Shown in pieces: positions 19,151-28,423 of a stretch of 64,000 bases of DNA; the stretch's first letter is position 1; every line of letters starts with the position of its first letter. Position numbers and translations under genes: made by a program. The notes beneath the pieces were generated by a model. That model saw only the letters and a list, made by a program, of their open reading frames with translations, made no database searches and was not told the DNA's origin. Origin of the DNA: Bacteroidales bacterium Phil6 (GTDB taxonomy: Bacteria; Bacteroidota; Bacteroidia; Bacteroidales; F082); assembly GCA_002633315.1 (NCBI GenBank), contig NWBN01000031.1:124001-188000 (forward strand), read 5' to 3'.

Positions 19151-19456
19151 ATGAGCCAAAGAATTAGAATTAAGTTAAAGTCGCACGATCACAACTTGGT
19201 TGATAAATCAGCCGAGAAGATTGTGAAAACCATCAAATTGACTGGCGCAGTAGTTAGCGGTCCCATACCGTTGCCTACCGACAAGAAAATTTACACGGTT
19301 TTGCGCTCTACTTTCGTACACAAAAAATCGAGAGAACAATTTGAGTTGTCGTCATACAAGAGATTGCTTGACATTTACAACTCGACATCACAAACTATCG
19401 ATGCTTTGATGAAATTAGAGCTGCCCAGCGGTGTAGAAGTGGAAATTAAATTGTAA
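19151..19456 (+). CDS. rpsJ: 30S ribosomal protein S10
   Basis: Small-subunit head protein, also the NusE transcription factor partner of NusB. 101 residues with [10 protein letters not shown] near the start, the GPIPLPT loop and [15 protein letters not shown]. Opens the S10 portion of the cluster. The 50-nt gap from fusA holds only A/T-rich DNA without a terminator, so transcription probably continues from the str promoter. Confidence 0.98.
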   Translation: MSQRIRIKLKSHDHNLVDKSAEKIVKTIKLTGAVVSGPIPLPTDKKIYTVLRSTFVHKKSREQFELSSYKRLLDIYNSTSQTIDALMKLELPSGVEVEIKL

Positions 19457-19491
19457 TTGTAAAACTATCTAGTAATTAAAAGCGTAGTAGC

Positions 19492-20121
19492 ATGTCAGGA
19501 ATACTAGGAAAAAAGATTGGGATGACCAGCATATATGATGACAGCGGAAAGAATATTCCTGTAACGGTCATTGAAGCGGGTCCATGCGTAGTAACCCAAG
19601 TCAGAACAAAAGAAAAAGACGGTTACGATGCTATCCAAATGGCGTTTGATGAGAAAAAAGTGAAGAACACTTCAAGAGCTATGATCAAGCATTTTGAGAA
19701 AGCCGGAACAACGCCAAAGAAGATAGTGAGAGAATTTACGCGTTTCGAACAGGGATCAAGAAAAAACCTTGGTGAAATAGTAACCGTAAATGTGTTTGTG
19801 GAAGGCGAGTTTGTTGACGTAAGTGGTATCAGCAAAGGTAAAGGCTTCCAGGGAGTAGTGAAACGTCATCATTTTAATGGCGTTGGACAGTCAACTCACG
19901 GTCAGCATAACCGTTTGAGAAAGCCGGGTTCAATCGGTGCCTGTGCCTATCCTTCAAGAGTGTTTAAAGGATTGCGTATGGCAGGCCACATGGGTGATGC
20001 AAAAGTGAAAGTCATCAACCTTCAGATTGTAAAAATAGTACCGGAAAAGAATTTGTTAGTTGTTAAAGGTTCGGTGCCAGGAGCAAAGAACGGATATTTA
20101 AAAATTGAGAGATGGAGTTAG
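19492..20121 (+). CDS. rplC: 50S ribosomal protein L3
   Basis: Large-subunit assembly initiator reaching toward the peptidyl-transferase centre; 209 residues. Features: [10 protein letters not shown] start, [29 protein letters not shown] and the GLRMAGHMG stretch. Its last 10 nt overlap the rplD start in another frame, so L3 and L4 are translationally coupled. Confidence 0.98.
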   Translation: MSGILGKKIGMTSIYDDSGKNIPVTVIEAGPCVVTQVRTKEKDGYDAIQMAFDEKKVKNTSRAMIKHFEKAGTTPKKIVREFTRFEQGSRKNLGEIVTVNVFVEGEFVDVSGISKGKGFQGVVKRHHFNGVGQSTHGQHNRLRKPGSIGACAYPSRVFKGLRMAGHMGDAKVKVINLQIVKIVPEKNLLVVKGSVPGAKNGYLKIERWS

Positions 20122-20738
20122 AAGTATTAAAGATTACAGGTGAGTCAACCGGTCGTAAAGTCGAGTTGAACGATAATATCTACGGGATTGAGCCTAATGA
20201 TCATTGCATCTATTTGGATGTCAAGCTGATATTGGCAAATCAACGTCAAGGCACACATAAAGCCAAGACTCGTAGTGAGATATCCGGAAGTACGAAAAAA
20301 CTTATCCGCCAAAAAGGTACCGGTGGCGCACGTCGCGGTGACATCAACTCCCCGGTATTGAGAGGTGGTGGTAGAGTGTTTGGTCCTGTTCCGCGTGATT
20401 ATGGTTTCAAACTGAATAAGAAAGTCAGACGTCTTGCTCGCAAATCGGCTCTTTCATACAAAATGAAAGATGCAGAATTGGTGGTGTTGGAAGATTTTAC
20501 GTTTGACAGTATCAAGACAAAGAAAATGATCGAGGTCTTGAATAACTTAAAAGTGAACGGCATGAGAACTTTGTTCTTATTCCCCGAGACAGACATGAAT
20601 GTGGTGCTGTCAGCGAGAAATATTCAAAAGATAAAGATAGAACTTGCCAGAAACTTGAATACTTATGATATTCTGAAAGCCAAGAAGATTTTCATCTTGG
20701 AAAGTTCACTGAAACATATTGATGAGATTCTTGGATAA
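20112..20738 (+). CDS. rplD: 50S ribosomal protein L4
   Basis: Lines the exit tunnel and in some bacteria represses the S10 operon; 208 residues. Conserved parts: [30 protein letters not shown] and the RGGGRVFGP loop that enters the tunnel. The start codon lies inside the end of rplC (10-nt overlap). No S10-type leader like that of E. coli was seen before rpsJ, so L4 control is not evident here. Confidence 0.98.
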   Translation: MELEVLKITGESTGRKVELNDNIYGIEPNDHCIYLDVKLILANQRQGTHKAKTRSEISGSTKKLIRQKGTGGARRGDINSPVLRGGGRVFGPVPRDYGFKLNKKVRRLARKSALSYKMKDAELVVLEDFTFDSIKTKKMIEVLNNLKVNGMRTLFLFPETDMNVVLSARNIQKIKIELARNLNTYDILKAKKIFILESSLKHIDEILG

Positions 20739-20757
20739 CAATTAAAAACTGAAAACG

Positions 20758-21048
20758 ATGATTATCATTAAGAAACCTGTTATTACGGAAAAAATGACCG
20801 CTATAAGCGAGAAGCTTAATCGGTATGCATTCATTGTTGACGTTAATGCTAACAAACTGCAGATCAAGAAGGCTGTGGAAGACCTCTACGGTGTTCATGT
20901 GAAGGCAGTCAACACAATGAGATATGATGGAAAGCTGAAGTCACGTTATACAAAGTCGGGCGTTGTCAACGGAAGAAGAAACGCTTTTAAGAAGGCTATA
21001 GTGACATTGGCCGAAGGTGAAACAATTGACTTTTTTAGCAACATTTAA
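20758..21048 (+). CDS. rplW: 50S ribosomal protein L23
   Basis: Tunnel-exit protein and docking site for trigger factor and SRP; 96 residues. IIKKPVITEKM at the start and FIVDVNANKLQIKKAVEDLYGV are the family core. Lies 19 nt after rplD and 3 nt before rplB. Confidence 0.97.
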   Translation: MIIIKKPVITEKMTAISEKLNRYAFIVDVNANKLQIKKAVEDLYGVHVKAVNTMRYDGKLKSRYTKSGVVNGRRNAFKKAIVTLAEGETIDFFSNI

Positions 21049-21051
21049 AAG

Positions 21052-21876
21052 ATGGCTTTAAAGAAATATAAACCTACGACTCCGGGTCAGCGCTTTAAAG
21101 TTATAAGCGCATTTGACGAGATTACGACCAGCAAGCCGGAGAAGTCATTGCTTGCTCCTAAAAAGAGTACCGGAGGTCGTAACAATACTGGAAAAATGAC
21201 TGTCCGCAACATAGGTGGTGGACATAAACAAAAATATAGAATTATTGACTTCAAACGCGATAAAGATGGTATTCCGGGAATAGTGAAAACTATAGAATAC
21301 GATCCGAACCGTACAGCACGTATCGCTTTGGTGGTTTATGCTGATGGTGAGAAGCGTTATATCATTGCACCGCAAGGCTTGAAAGTCGGGCAGCAGGTGA
21401 TGTCGGGAAAAGATGCAACACCAAATATTGGAAATGCCATGTTCCTTAGTGATGTGCCTTTTGGAACAGTCATTCATAATATTGAGTTGCGTCCTGGACA
21501 GGGTGCCAAGATGGCAAGAAGCGCCGGTGCATACGCACAGTTGATGTCACGTGATGGCAAATATGCCATTTTGAAGATGCCTTCAGGCGAGACTCGTCTC
21601 ATCTTACAGGCATGCAAGGCAACAATAGGAACAGTGTCGAATGCAGATCATAACCTTGAGAAATCGGGTAAGGCAGGACGTAGCCGTTGGTTGGGACGCC
21701 GCCCGAGAGTGCGTGGTGTTGTCATGAACCCTGTGGATCACCCTATGGGCGGTGGCGAAGGTCGTGCTTCCGGAGGTCATCCGCGTAGCCGTAAAGGCTT
21801 GCCGGCAAAAGGCTATAAGACACGTTCTCCTAAGAATGCATCAACAAAGTATATCATTGAAAGAAGAAAGAAGTAA
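21052..21876 (+). CDS. rplB: 50S ribosomal protein L2
   Basis: Required for subunit joining and peptidyl transfer; 274 residues. [12 protein letters not shown] start, [15 protein letters not shown], and the C-terminal [16 protein letters not shown] segment with the conserved histidine near the peptidyl-transferase centre. Only 3 nt separate it from rplW, implying coupled translation. Confidence 0.98.
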   Translation: MALKKYKPTTPGQRFKVISAFDEITTSKPEKSLLAPKKSTGGRNNTGKMTVRNIGGGHKQKYRIIDFKRDKDGIPGIVKTIEYDPNRTARIALVVYADGEKRYIIAPQGLKVGQQVMSGKDATPNIGNAMFLSDVPFGTVIHNIELRPGQGAKMARSAGAYAQLMSRDGKYAILKMPSGETRLILQACKATIGTVSNADHNLEKSGKAGRSRWLGRRPRVRGVVMNPVDHPMGGGEGRASGGHPRSRKGLPAKGYKTRSPKNASTKYIIERRKK

Positions 21877-21900
21877 TTAACCAGGTAAAAAAAAGAAATT

Positions 21901-22173
21901 ATGAGTCGTTCGCTTAAAAAAGGACCATATATCCATTATAAACTCGAAAAAAGAGTTTTGGATAATGTAGCATCAGGAAAGAAGACCGTCATTAAGACCT
22001 GGTCAAGAGCTTCTATGATATCTCCTGATTTTGTTGGTCAGACTATAGCTGTACACAACGGTAATAAATTCATCCCGGTATATGTAACCGAGAACATGGT
22101 GGGTCATAAACTTGGCGAATTCGCCCCTACAAGAACGTTTAGAGGTCATGCCGGAAATAGAAAAGATAAATAA
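21901..22173 (+). CDS. rpsS: 30S ribosomal protein S19
   Basis: Head protein forming a heterodimer with S13 at the intersubunit bridge; 90 residues. [32 protein letters not shown] and the [13 protein letters not shown] tail match the family. Preceded by a 24-nt A-rich spacer after rplB. Confidence 0.97.
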   Translation: MSRSLKKGPYIHYKLEKRVLDNVASGKKTVIKTWSRASMISPDFVGQTIAVHNGNKFIPVYVTENMVGHKLGEFAPTRTFRGHAGNRKDK

Positions 22174-22181
22174 TAAGTAGT

Positions 22182-22619
22182 ATGGGAGCAAGAAAACATA
22201 AAAGAGCAGAAGCTATAAAAGAAGCACGTAAACACAATGCCATAGCAAAGTTGAATAACGTGCCTACATCGCCTCGTAAGATGCGTTTGGTAGCTGATAT
22301 GATTAGAGGAATGAAAGTGGAACTTGCACTGCATGCCTTACAGTATTCACCTAAGTCAGCAGCAAAGCCGGTGTATAAACTGTTACGTTCGGCAATAGCT
22401 AACTGGGAAGCCAAAAATGAAGGAATACGTATTGAAGACGCTAACTTGTATGTGAAAGAAATATTTGTCGATGAAGGACGTACACTGAAACGTATCCAAC
22501 CGGCTCCGCAAGGTCGTGCACACCGCATCCGCAAACGTTCCAACCACGTAACGATAGTTGTCGATAGCAGAATAGCTAACGATAAAGATGTAGAAGCTAA
22601 AGTTGAAGAAAAGAATTAA
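22182..22619 (+). CDS. rplV: 50S ribosomal protein L22
   Basis: Tunnel-wall protein contacting all 23S domains; 145 residues. The core runs from [15 protein letters not shown] through the beta-hairpin with [24 protein letters not shown], the loop where macrolide-resistance changes arise. A 20-residue N-terminal basic extension ([15 protein letters not shown]) and a short acidic tail (EAKVEEKN) frame it. Starts 8 nt after rpsS. Confidence 0.96.
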   Translation: MGARKHKRAEAIKEARKHNAIAKLNNVPTSPRKMRLVADMIRGMKVELALHALQYSPKSAAKPVYKLLRSAIANWEAKNEGIRIEDANLYVKEIFVDEGRTLKRIQPAPQGRAHRIRKRSNHVTIVVDSRIANDKDVEAKVEEKN

Positions 22620-22631
22620 TAAGATTGTACA

Positions 22632-23354
22632 ATGGGACAAAAAACGAATCCAATAGGTCTTAGATTAGGCATTATAAAAGGTTGGGATTCCAACTGGTAC
22701 GGTGGAAAAGACTTCTCCAAGAAACTTGTGGAAGACGATAAGATCCGTAAATATTTGAACGCACGTCTCGGTAAAGCCGGCATCTCGAAGATAGCTATCG
22801 AACGTTCTCTCAAACTTGTTACCGTTACAATATTCACCGCCCGTCCGGGTATGATCATAGGTAAAGGTGGTACCGAAGTCGATAAACTTAAAGAAGAACT
22901 TAAGAAAGTCACCGGTAAGGAAGTTCAAATCAACATCAGCGAGATAAAAAGACCTGAGCTTGATGCATATATCGTAGCAAGCACTATCGCAAAACAAATA
23001 GAAGGTCGTGTGTCATTCCGTCGCGCTATAAAAACAGCAGTGTCAGGAACAATGAGAATCGGAGCAGAAGGTATAAAAGTCATTGCTTCCGGTCGTGTCG
23101 GTGGCGCTGAGATGGCCCGTCAGGAAACTTATAAAGAGGGACGTATCCCGTTGCATACATTGCGTGCCGATATAGATTATTCATTGGTAGAGGCTCATAC
23201 TACCTATGGCCGTATCGGTATCAAAGTGTGGATCTGCAAAGGTGAGATATATGGTCGCCCGGAACTGGTGCCTACATCAACAAATAGTGCATCTAAGAAA
23301 CAGGCAGCTCCGAAACAGAATAACGGACCACGCCGTAATAAACGTAATAAGTAA
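22632..23354 (+). CDS. rpsC: 30S ribosomal protein S3
   Basis: mRNA-entry-site protein with helicase activity; 240 residues. [12 protein letters not shown] start, a KH domain with [10 protein letters not shown], and the C-terminal domain with [16 protein letters not shown]. The last about 25 residues are a Ser/Gln/Asn/Arg-rich basic tail, longer than in E. coli but ordinary in this phylum. 12 nt after rplV. Confidence 0.97.
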   Translation: MGQKTNPIGLRLGIIKGWDSNWYGGKDFSKKLVEDDKIRKYLNARLGKAGISKIAIERSLKLVTVTIFTARPGMIIGKGGTEVDKLKEELKKVTGKEVQINISEIKRPELDAYIVASTIAKQIEGRVSFRRAIKTAVSGTMRIGAEGIKVIASGRVGGAEMARQETYKEGRIPLHTLRADIDYSLVEAHTTYGRIGIKVWICKGEIYGRPELVPTSTNSASKKQAAPKQNNGPRRNKRNK

Positions 23355-23376
23355 GAGAATAAAAAATCCATAAACG

Positions 23377-23796
23377 ATGTTACAACCTAAAAGAACGAAA
23401 TTCAGAAGACCTCAAAAAGGCAAAATGAAAGGTAACGCACACCGCGGACACCAACTTGCCTTCGGTTCATTCGGAATTAAAACAATGGAGGAGGCCTTGA
23501 TAACAGCTCGTCAGATAGAAGCTGCCCGTCAGGCTGTCACGCGTCACATGAAACGTGAGGGACAGATTTGGATTAGAATATTCCCCGACAAACCTATCAC
23601 CAAAAAACCTGCTGAGGTACGTATGGGTAAAGGTAAAGGTAGCGTGGAATATTTCGTCGCTCGCGTAACTCCGGGACACTTGCTTTTTGAAGCTGATGGC
23701 GTGCCGTTGGCAGTAGCCAAAGAGGCATTGCGCTTAGCCGCTCAAAAACTCCCGGTTACGACTAAATTTGTGGTTAGAAGAGATTATGTCGAATAA
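23377..23796 (+). CDS. rplP: 50S ribosomal protein L16
   Basis: Positions A-site tRNA on the large subunit; 139 residues. Starts [15 protein letters not shown], with [34 protein letters not shown] and [12 protein letters not shown]. The Arg residue targeted by the YcfD hydroxylase in E. coli lies in this segment. 22 nt after rpsC. Confidence 0.97.
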   Translation: MLQPKRTKFRRPQKGKMKGNAHRGHQLAFGSFGIKTMEEALITARQIEAARQAVTRHMKREGQIWIRIFPDKPITKKPAEVRMGKGKGSVEYFVARVTPGHLLFEADGVPLAVAKEALRLAAQKLPVTTKFVVRRDYVE

Positions 23797-23810
23797 AAAC
23801 ATCACGGACT

Positions 23811-24014
23811 ATGAAACAGAATGAAGTAATCAACGATTTGAGTACAGCTGATTTGATGGAACGTTTGGAAGAAACACGCACCCAATATGTTAAGATGAAA
23901 CTTCAACATGCCGTGTCTCCATTGGAAAATCCTCATAAGCTTAGTGAATGCCGCAAATCTATTGCTCGTATAATGACCGAGTTGAGAAGACGTGAAATCG
24001 AATCAAATAAATAA
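23811..24014 (+). CDS. rpmC: 50S ribosomal protein L29
   Basis: Small helical hairpin at the tunnel exit next to L23; 67 residues. LSTADLMERLEETRTQYVKMKLQHAV and the CRKSIARIMTELRRRE helix fit the family. 14 nt after rplP. Confidence 0.95.
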   Translation: MKQNEVINDLSTADLMERLEETRTQYVKMKLQHAVSPLENPHKLSECRKSIARIMTELRRREIESNK

Positions 24015-24036
24015 TTAACGACGAAAGGAAAATACA

Positions 24037-24291
24037 ATGGAAAGAAATCTTAGAAAAGAGAGAATCGGTGTTGTTGCAAGCAATAAGATGGAGAAAACCA
24101 TCGTCGTTGTGATTGAACGTCGTACAAAACACCCAATATACGGTAAATTTGTTAAGAAATCTACACGCTTTATGGCTCATGACGAGAAAAATGAATGCAA
24201 TATAGGTGATACCGTACGTATCATGGAAACTCGTCCGCTGAGTAAAAATAAACGTTGGAGATTAGTTGAAATAATAGAAAGGGCCAAGTAA
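24037..24291 (+). CDS. rpsQ: 30S ribosomal protein S17
   Basis: Early-binding OB-fold protein at the base of the 30S body; 84 residues. [19 protein letters not shown] and [14 protein letters not shown] are conserved; ends IIERAK. The final A of its stop codon is the first base of the rplN ATG (1-nt overlap, ATAATGA-type junction). Confidence 0.97.
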   Translation: MERNLRKERIGVVASNKMEKTIVVVIERRTKHPIYGKFVKKSTRFMAHDEKNECNIGDTVRIMETRPLSKNKRWRLVEIIERAK

Positions 24292-24659
24292 TGATACAAC
24301 AGGAATCAAGACTTTCAGTAGCTGACAACAGTGGCGCAAGAGAAGTGTTGTGCATCAGAGTTTTAGGTGGCACAAAAAAACGCTACGCCCGTATTGGCGA
24401 TATTATAGTGGTAACAGTGAAAGACGCTCTCCCTAACGGTAACGTGAAAAAAGGAGCAGTGGTGAAAGCTGTAGTAGTACGTACTAAGAAAGAGACTCGC
24501 CGTATCGACGGTTCTTATATCCGTTTCGACGATAACGCTTGCGTATTGCTTAATAATGCCGGCGAAATGTTGGGAACTCGTATCTTTGGACCGGTTGCGA
24601 GAGAGTTGCGCGAAAAACAATATATGAAAATCGTATCTCTGGCACCTGAGGTACTCTAA
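24291..24659 (+). CDS. rplN: 50S ribosomal protein L14
   Basis: Intersubunit bridge protein next to L19; 122 residues. [32 protein letters not shown] and [11 protein letters not shown] are the diagnostic segments. Overlaps the rpsQ stop by 1 nt, so the two are coupled. Confidence 0.98.
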   Translation: MIQQESRLSVADNSGAREVLCIRVLGGTKKRYARIGDIIVVTVKDALPNGNVKKGAVVKAVVVRTKKETRRIDGSYIRFDDNACVLLNNAGEMLGTRIFGPVARELREKQYMKIVSLAPEVL

Positions 24660-24676
24660 TCAAGAAAGGATAAGTT

Positions 24677-24994
24677 ATGAGTAAATTGCATGTTAAAAAA
24701 GGTGATAACGTGGTGGTTATCTCCGGTACGCAAAAGGGAAAGACAGGTACAATCCTCAGTGTTGACGTAGAGAAATCTAGAGCAATAGTGGAAGGCGTGA
24801 ACTTGGTTTCTAAACATTCACGTCCAAGTACTGAGAATCCTAAAGGCGGTATAGTGAAAAAAGAAGCCGGTATCCATGTGTCGAATCTTATGGTACTCGA
24901 CAAGAATGGCAAAGCCGGTCGTATAGGTCGTAAAAAAGACGACAATGGTAAGAATGTACGTTATTCAAAAAAAACAGGGGAGGTGATTAAATAA
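24677..24994 (+). CDS. rplX: 50S ribosomal protein L24
   Basis: Assembly initiator at the tunnel exit; 105 residues with the KOW motif ([18 protein letters not shown]). Its last codons (KTGEVIK) contain GGGGAGGTGAT, which also forms a perfect Shine-Dalgarno for rplE. Stop and next start share one base. Confidence 0.97.
   Translation: MSKLHVKKGDNVVVISGTQKGKTGTILSVDVEKSRAIVEGVNLVSKHSRPSTENPKGGIVKKEAGIHVSNLMVLDKNGKAGRIGRKKDDNGKNVRYSKKTGEVIK
24979..24986 (+). promoter_or_regulatory. Strong Shine-Dalgarno of rplE inside rplX
   Basis: GGAGGTGA, an extended perfect complement to the 16S anti-Shine-Dalgarno, 7 nt before the rplE ATG at 24994. Strong sites of this type are rare in Bacteroidota genes. 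Confidence 0.6.
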
Positions 24995-25554
24995 TGAACT
25001 ATCAACCCAAACTCAGAGAACAGTATAAGAGTGAAATCGTGCCTGCATTGATGAAGGAGTTCAACTATAGATCCGTTATGCAGGTTCCACGGCTTTTGAA
25101 AATTTCACTCAATCAGGGTATTGGCGCTGCATTGACAGACAAAAAACTGATTGATTATGGTGTAGAAGAAATGACAGCTATCACCGGACAGAAAGCCGTT
25201 CCTACAATATCAAAACACGACGTATCAAACTTTAAGTTGCGTCGTGGTAACCCGATAGGCGTGCGCGTGACTTTGCGCGGTGACAGAATGTACGAATTTC
25301 TTGAACGCCTCGTTGCTGTCGCCTTGCCTCGTGTACGTGACTTCAGAGGTATTAATGACAAAGGTTTCGACGGACGCGGAAATTATAGCTTCGGTATTAC
25401 CGAACAGATAATATTCCCCGAAATCGATATGGATAAAGTGAACCGTATTAACGGTATGGATATTACCTTTGTAACTTCTGCTAGAACAGACAAGGAAGCA
25501 ATGGCCTTGTTGAAGCAGTTTGGTCTTCCATTTAAAAACCAGAAAAAACAGTAA
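24994..25554 (+). CDS. rplE: 50S ribosomal protein L5
   Basis: 5S rRNA-binding protein of the central protuberance that contacts P-site tRNA; 186 residues. [40 protein letters not shown] and [12 protein letters not shown] are all present. Shares one base with the rplX stop and has a strong ribosome-binding site. Confidence 0.98.
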   Translation: MNYQPKLREQYKSEIVPALMKEFNYRSVMQVPRLLKISLNQGIGAALTDKKLIDYGVEEMTAITGQKAVPTISKHDVSNFKLRRGNPIGVRVTLRGDRMYEFLERLVAVALPRVRDFRGINDKGFDGRGNYSFGITEQIIFPEIDMDKVNRINGMDITFVTSARTDKEAMALLKQFGLPFKNQKKQ

Positions 25555-25557
25555 GAT

Positions 25558-25827
25558 ATGGCAAAAGAGTCAATGAAAGCGCGTGAGCTTAAAAGAAAAC
25601 AAATGGTTGAGAAATATGCTGCCAAACGTGCTGCATTAAAGGAAGCCGGCGATTATGTCGCCCTGCAGAAACTTCCGAGAAACGCTTCTCCTATTCGTTT
25701 GCATAATCGTTGTCAGCTTACAGGACGTCCAAAAGGTTATATGCGTCAGTTTGGCATCTCACGTATCAACTTCCGTGAAATGGCATTGAAAGGTTTAATT
25801 CCGGGTGTAAAGAAAGCAAGTTGGTAA
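25558..25827 (+). CDS. rpsN: 30S ribosomal protein S14 (zinc-free form)
   Basis: Head protein; 89 residues. It is the long, zinc-independent type: the CxxC pairs of the short form are absent, and only one cysteine ([15 protein letters not shown]) is seen. C-terminal [21 protein letters not shown] is typical. 3 nt after rplE. Confidence 0.97.
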   Translation: MAKESMKARELKRKQMVEKYAAKRAALKEAGDYVALQKLPRNASPIRLHNRCQLTGRPKGYMRQFGISRINFREMALKGLIPGVKKASW

Positions 25828-25846
25828 TTAATTAAACATTAAAACA

Positions 25847-26245
25847 ATGATTACAGACCCTGTAGCAGATTTTTTGACTCGCATTCGTAATGCCGTCAAT
25901 GCAAAACATAGAATCGTAGAAATACCTGCTTCCAACGTGAAGAAGGCTATAACAAAGATACTCTTCGAGAAAGGCTATATCCTTAATTATAAATTCGAAG
26001 AAGTTGGTCCCCAAGGTGTTATTAAGATAGCTCTTAAATATCATCCTGTTACTAAACAGCCGGCCATCATGACTATAGACCGTGTGTCACGCCCGGGATT
26101 GCGCCAATATGCCGGTTCTGAAAATCTTCCCAGAGTGTTGAATGGTCTCGGTATTGCCATCATCTCAACATCAAAAGGTATAATGACTGATAAAGAGGCT
26201 CGTAAGCTTCATATCGGCGGTGAAGTGTTGTGTTATGTTTCATAA
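25847..26245 (+). CDS. rpsH: 30S ribosomal protein S8
   Basis: Binds the 16S central domain and, in E. coli, the spc mRNA as an autorepressor; 132 residues. [28 protein letters not shown] and [18 protein letters not shown] match. 19 nt after rpsN. Confidence 0.98.
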   Translation: MITDPVADFLTRIRNAVNAKHRIVEIPASNVKKAITKILFEKGYILNYKFEEVGPQGVIKIALKYHPVTKQPAIMTIDRVSRPGLRQYAGSENLPRVLNGLGIAIISTSKGIMTDKEARKLHIGGEVLCYVS

Positions 26246-26250
26246 TAAGT

Positions 26251-26257
26251 AGGAGGT
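26251..26257 (+). promoter_or_regulatory. Perfect Shine-Dalgarno of rplF
   Basis: AGGAGGT, 6 nt before the rplF ATG at 26264 and in a non-coding spacer, so not explained by protein constraint. Confidence 0.65.
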
Positions 26258-26263
26258 TAAGTT

Positions 26264-26818
26264 ATGTCATTATCAAGAATTGGTAAATTGCCTATAGCAA
26301 TACCTGCCGGAACTGAGGTCTCGGTAGAAGGTAACGTGTTTACAGCTAAAGGTAAACTCGGCAAGTTGTCACAAGACTTCCACGGTGACGTTATCGTTAA
26401 AATAGAAGACGGTCACGTTGTTTTGGAACCTGCCAACATTCCGGACGCCAGTGCAAAACATGGACTTTATAGAGCATTGTTCTTCAATATGGTGAAAGGC
26501 GTTTCAGAAGGATTCGAATTGGTTCAGGAACTCGTAGGCGTTGGTTATAAAGCCGAAGCCAAAGGTCAACAATTGGAATTGGCACTCGGTTTCTCTCATA
26601 ATATCATCATGGTATTCCCGGAAGAGATTAAAGTAGAGACCGTTAATGAAAGAGGTAAGAACCCCATTATCAAGTTGCGTTCTTACGATAAACAACTGCT
26701 TGGTCAAGTAGCAGCAAAAATCCGCTCGTATCGTAAACCTGAACCGTACAAGGGTAAGGGTGTCAAGTTCGTCGGTGAAGTGTTGAGACGTAAACAAGGT
26801 AAAGCAGCAGGTAAATAA
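26264..26818 (+). CDS. rplF: 50S ribosomal protein L6
   Basis: Two-domain protein near the GTPase centre; 184 residues. SRIGKLPIAIPAGTEV start, GLYRALFFNMVKGVSEGF, LVGVGYKA and the C-terminal YKGKGVKFVGEVLRRKQGKAAGK. Unlike its neighbours, it is preceded by a consensus Shine-Dalgarno. Confidence 0.98.
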   Translation: MSLSRIGKLPIAIPAGTEVSVEGNVFTAKGKLGKLSQDFHGDVIVKIEDGHVVLEPANIPDASAKHGLYRALFFNMVKGVSEGFELVQELVGVGYKAEAKGQQLELALGFSHNIIMVFPEEIKVETVNERGKNPIIKLRSYDKQLLGQVAAKIRSYRKPEPYKGKGVKFVGEVLRRKQGKAAGK

Positions 26819-26851
26819 TGTTTAAGTCGATAATTGAAAAACGCAATTAAG

Positions 26852-27211
26852 ATGGCAAAAGTTAAAAAGATAGAAAGAAGATTGAATATCAAGAGACGCG
26901 TACGTAAAGTCGTCAGCGGCACAGCAACACGTCCGAGAATGTCGGTCTTTAGAAGCAATAAGCAGATTTACGTTCAACTTATTGACGATATAGCAGGTAG
27001 GACTTTGGTAGCAGCCAGCTCTCGTGAGAACGGAATCGAAGATGAAAAAATTACTAAAATCGAACAGGCAGCGAAAGTAGGTGCTCTCGTGGCAGAAAAA
27101 GCAAAAGCGGCAGGCATCGAGACTGTGGTGTTCGATCGTAATGGTTATTTGTATCATGGTAGAGTGAAGTCGTTGGCCGACGGAGCTCGTAACGGTGGAT
27201 TAAAATTCTAA
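26852..27211 (+). CDS. rplR: 50S ribosomal protein L18
   Basis: 5S rRNA-binding protein; 119 residues from the ATG at 26852 ([10 protein letters not shown]). A TTG six codons upstream is in frame but places extra residues before the conserved start and is rejected. [20 protein letters not shown] and the [21 protein letters not shown] end are family-typical. Confidence 0.96.
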   Translation: MAKVKKIERRLNIKRRVRKVVSGTATRPRMSVFRSNKQIYVQLIDDIAGRTLVAASSRENGIEDEKITKIEQAAKVGALVAEKAKAAGIETVVFDRNGYLYHGRVKSLADGARNGGLKF

Positions 27212-27217
27212 AGCACT

Positions 27218-27736
27218 ATGTCAGAAGTCAACGTAAAAATAGTAAAAACTTCAGAGATTGAGTTAAAAGACCGTTTGGTTAGCGTACAACGTGTTACCAA
27301 GGTTACCAAAGGAGGACGTACTTTCAGCTTCTCCGCTATAGTAGTCGTCGGCAATGAGAACGGTGTGGTGGGTTACGGTCTTGGTAAAGCCAAGGAAGTA
27401 CAGGCTGCCATCGCAAAAGGCATTGATGATGCTAAGAAAAATTTGATTAAAGTTCCTGTAATCAACGGAACTCTTCCTCATGAGCAATATGGCAAGTATT
27501 GCGGTGCATACGTGTATGTGCAACCGGCAACACCCGGTACCGGCGTTATTGCCGGCGGTGCAATGCGTGCTGTCTTGGAAAGTGTTGGTGTGAAAAACGT
27601 GTTGGCAAAATCAAAAGGTTCTTCAAACCCTCACTCGGTGGTGAAAGCAACCTTCGCGGCTTTGTCAAAAATGCGTGACGCTCACACTGTGGCTCAGATG
27701 AGAGGTGTTGATTTGGATGTGGTGTTTAACGGATAA
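27218..27736 (+). CDS. rpsE: 30S ribosomal protein S5
   Basis: Accuracy and mRNA-entry protein; 172 residues with the dsRNA-binding-like N-terminal domain ([15 protein letters not shown], spectinomycin loop) and [29 protein letters not shown] in the C-terminal domain. 6 nt after rplR. Confidence 0.98.
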   Translation: MSEVNVKIVKTSEIELKDRLVSVQRVTKVTKGGRTFSFSAIVVVGNENGVVGYGLGKAKEVQAAIAKGIDDAKKNLIKVPVINGTLPHEQYGKYCGAYVYVQPATPGTGVIAGGAMRAVLESVGVKNVLAKSKGSSNPHSVVKATFAALSKMRDAHTVAQMRGVDLDVVFNG

Positions 27737-27748
27737 TCTTTAACGACA

Positions 27749-27931
27749 ATGAAGAAAGTTAGAATAACTCAGATTAGAAGTGGCATCGGCAGACCACAAG
27801 ATCAGAAAGATACACTCAAAGCATTGTGTCTTAGAAGAATGCATCAGTCGGTGGAAGTGGATATCGAAAATCCTTGCCTCGCCGGTATGGTGGAGAAAGT
27901 GAAACACCTTCTCAAAATTGAAGAAATTTAA
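27749..27931 (+). CDS. rpmD: 50S ribosomal protein L30
   Basis: Small large-subunit protein, 60 residues: KVRITQIRSGIGRPQDQKDTL then a short helix and VKHLLKIEEI. Present in the standard place between rpsE and rplO. Confidence 0.96.
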   Translation: MKKVRITQIRSGIGRPQDQKDTLKALCLRRMHQSVEVDIENPCLAGMVEKVKHLLKIEEI

Positions 27932-27958
27932 TTGTTGAACTAAGAAATTTGAATAAGT

Positions 27959-28402
27959 ATGGATCTTAGTAATCTAAAACCGGCAAAAGGTTCTGTTAAA
28001 GGACGTAAGAGAATCGGTCGTGGTCAGGGTTCCGGTTATGGCGGCACTTCTACACGTGGTCATAAGGGAGCATATTCACGCTCCGGAACTACACATAAGA
28101 TTGGTTTCGAAGGTGGTCAGATGCCTTTGGCTCGTCTGGTTCCTAAATTTGGTTTCAAAAATATCAATCGTAAAGAATATCGCCCGGTCAATATCGAGGT
28201 GTTGCAGGACTTTGCAGATAGCGGTATATTTGAAATCACTCCGGAATTGTTAGTGGAAAACGGTTTCGCTAAAAAGAATGAACGTATCAAGATTCTCGGA
28301 AACGGTGAATTAAATGCAAAAATGTCTGTAAAGGCTCATGGCTTCTCAAAGAGCGCTGAAACAGCAATCACTAATGCCGGTGGCACTGTAGAGATAATTT
28401 AA
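27959..28402 (+). CDS. rplO: 50S ribosomal protein L15
   Basis: Late-assembly protein; 147 residues. The Gly-rich RGQGSGYGGTSTRGHKG N-terminal arm and FEGGQMPLARLVPKFGF are diagnostic; ends in the SKSAETAITNAGGTVEII domain. 27 nt after rpmD and 21 nt before secY. Confidence 0.98.
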   Translation: MDLSNLKPAKGSVKGRKRIGRGQGSGYGGTSTRGHKGAYSRSGTTHKIGFEGGQMPLARLVPKFGFKNINRKEYRPVNIEVLQDFADSGIFEITPELLVENGFAKKNERIKILGNGELNAKMSVKAHGFSKSAETAITNAGGTVEII

Positions 28403-28423
28403 CAACAACAAAACTGAAGAGAT

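Noticed and set aside
26834..26851. Upstream TTG start for rplR
   Set aside because: The ATG at 26852 gives the usual L18 N-terminus ([10 protein letters not shown]).
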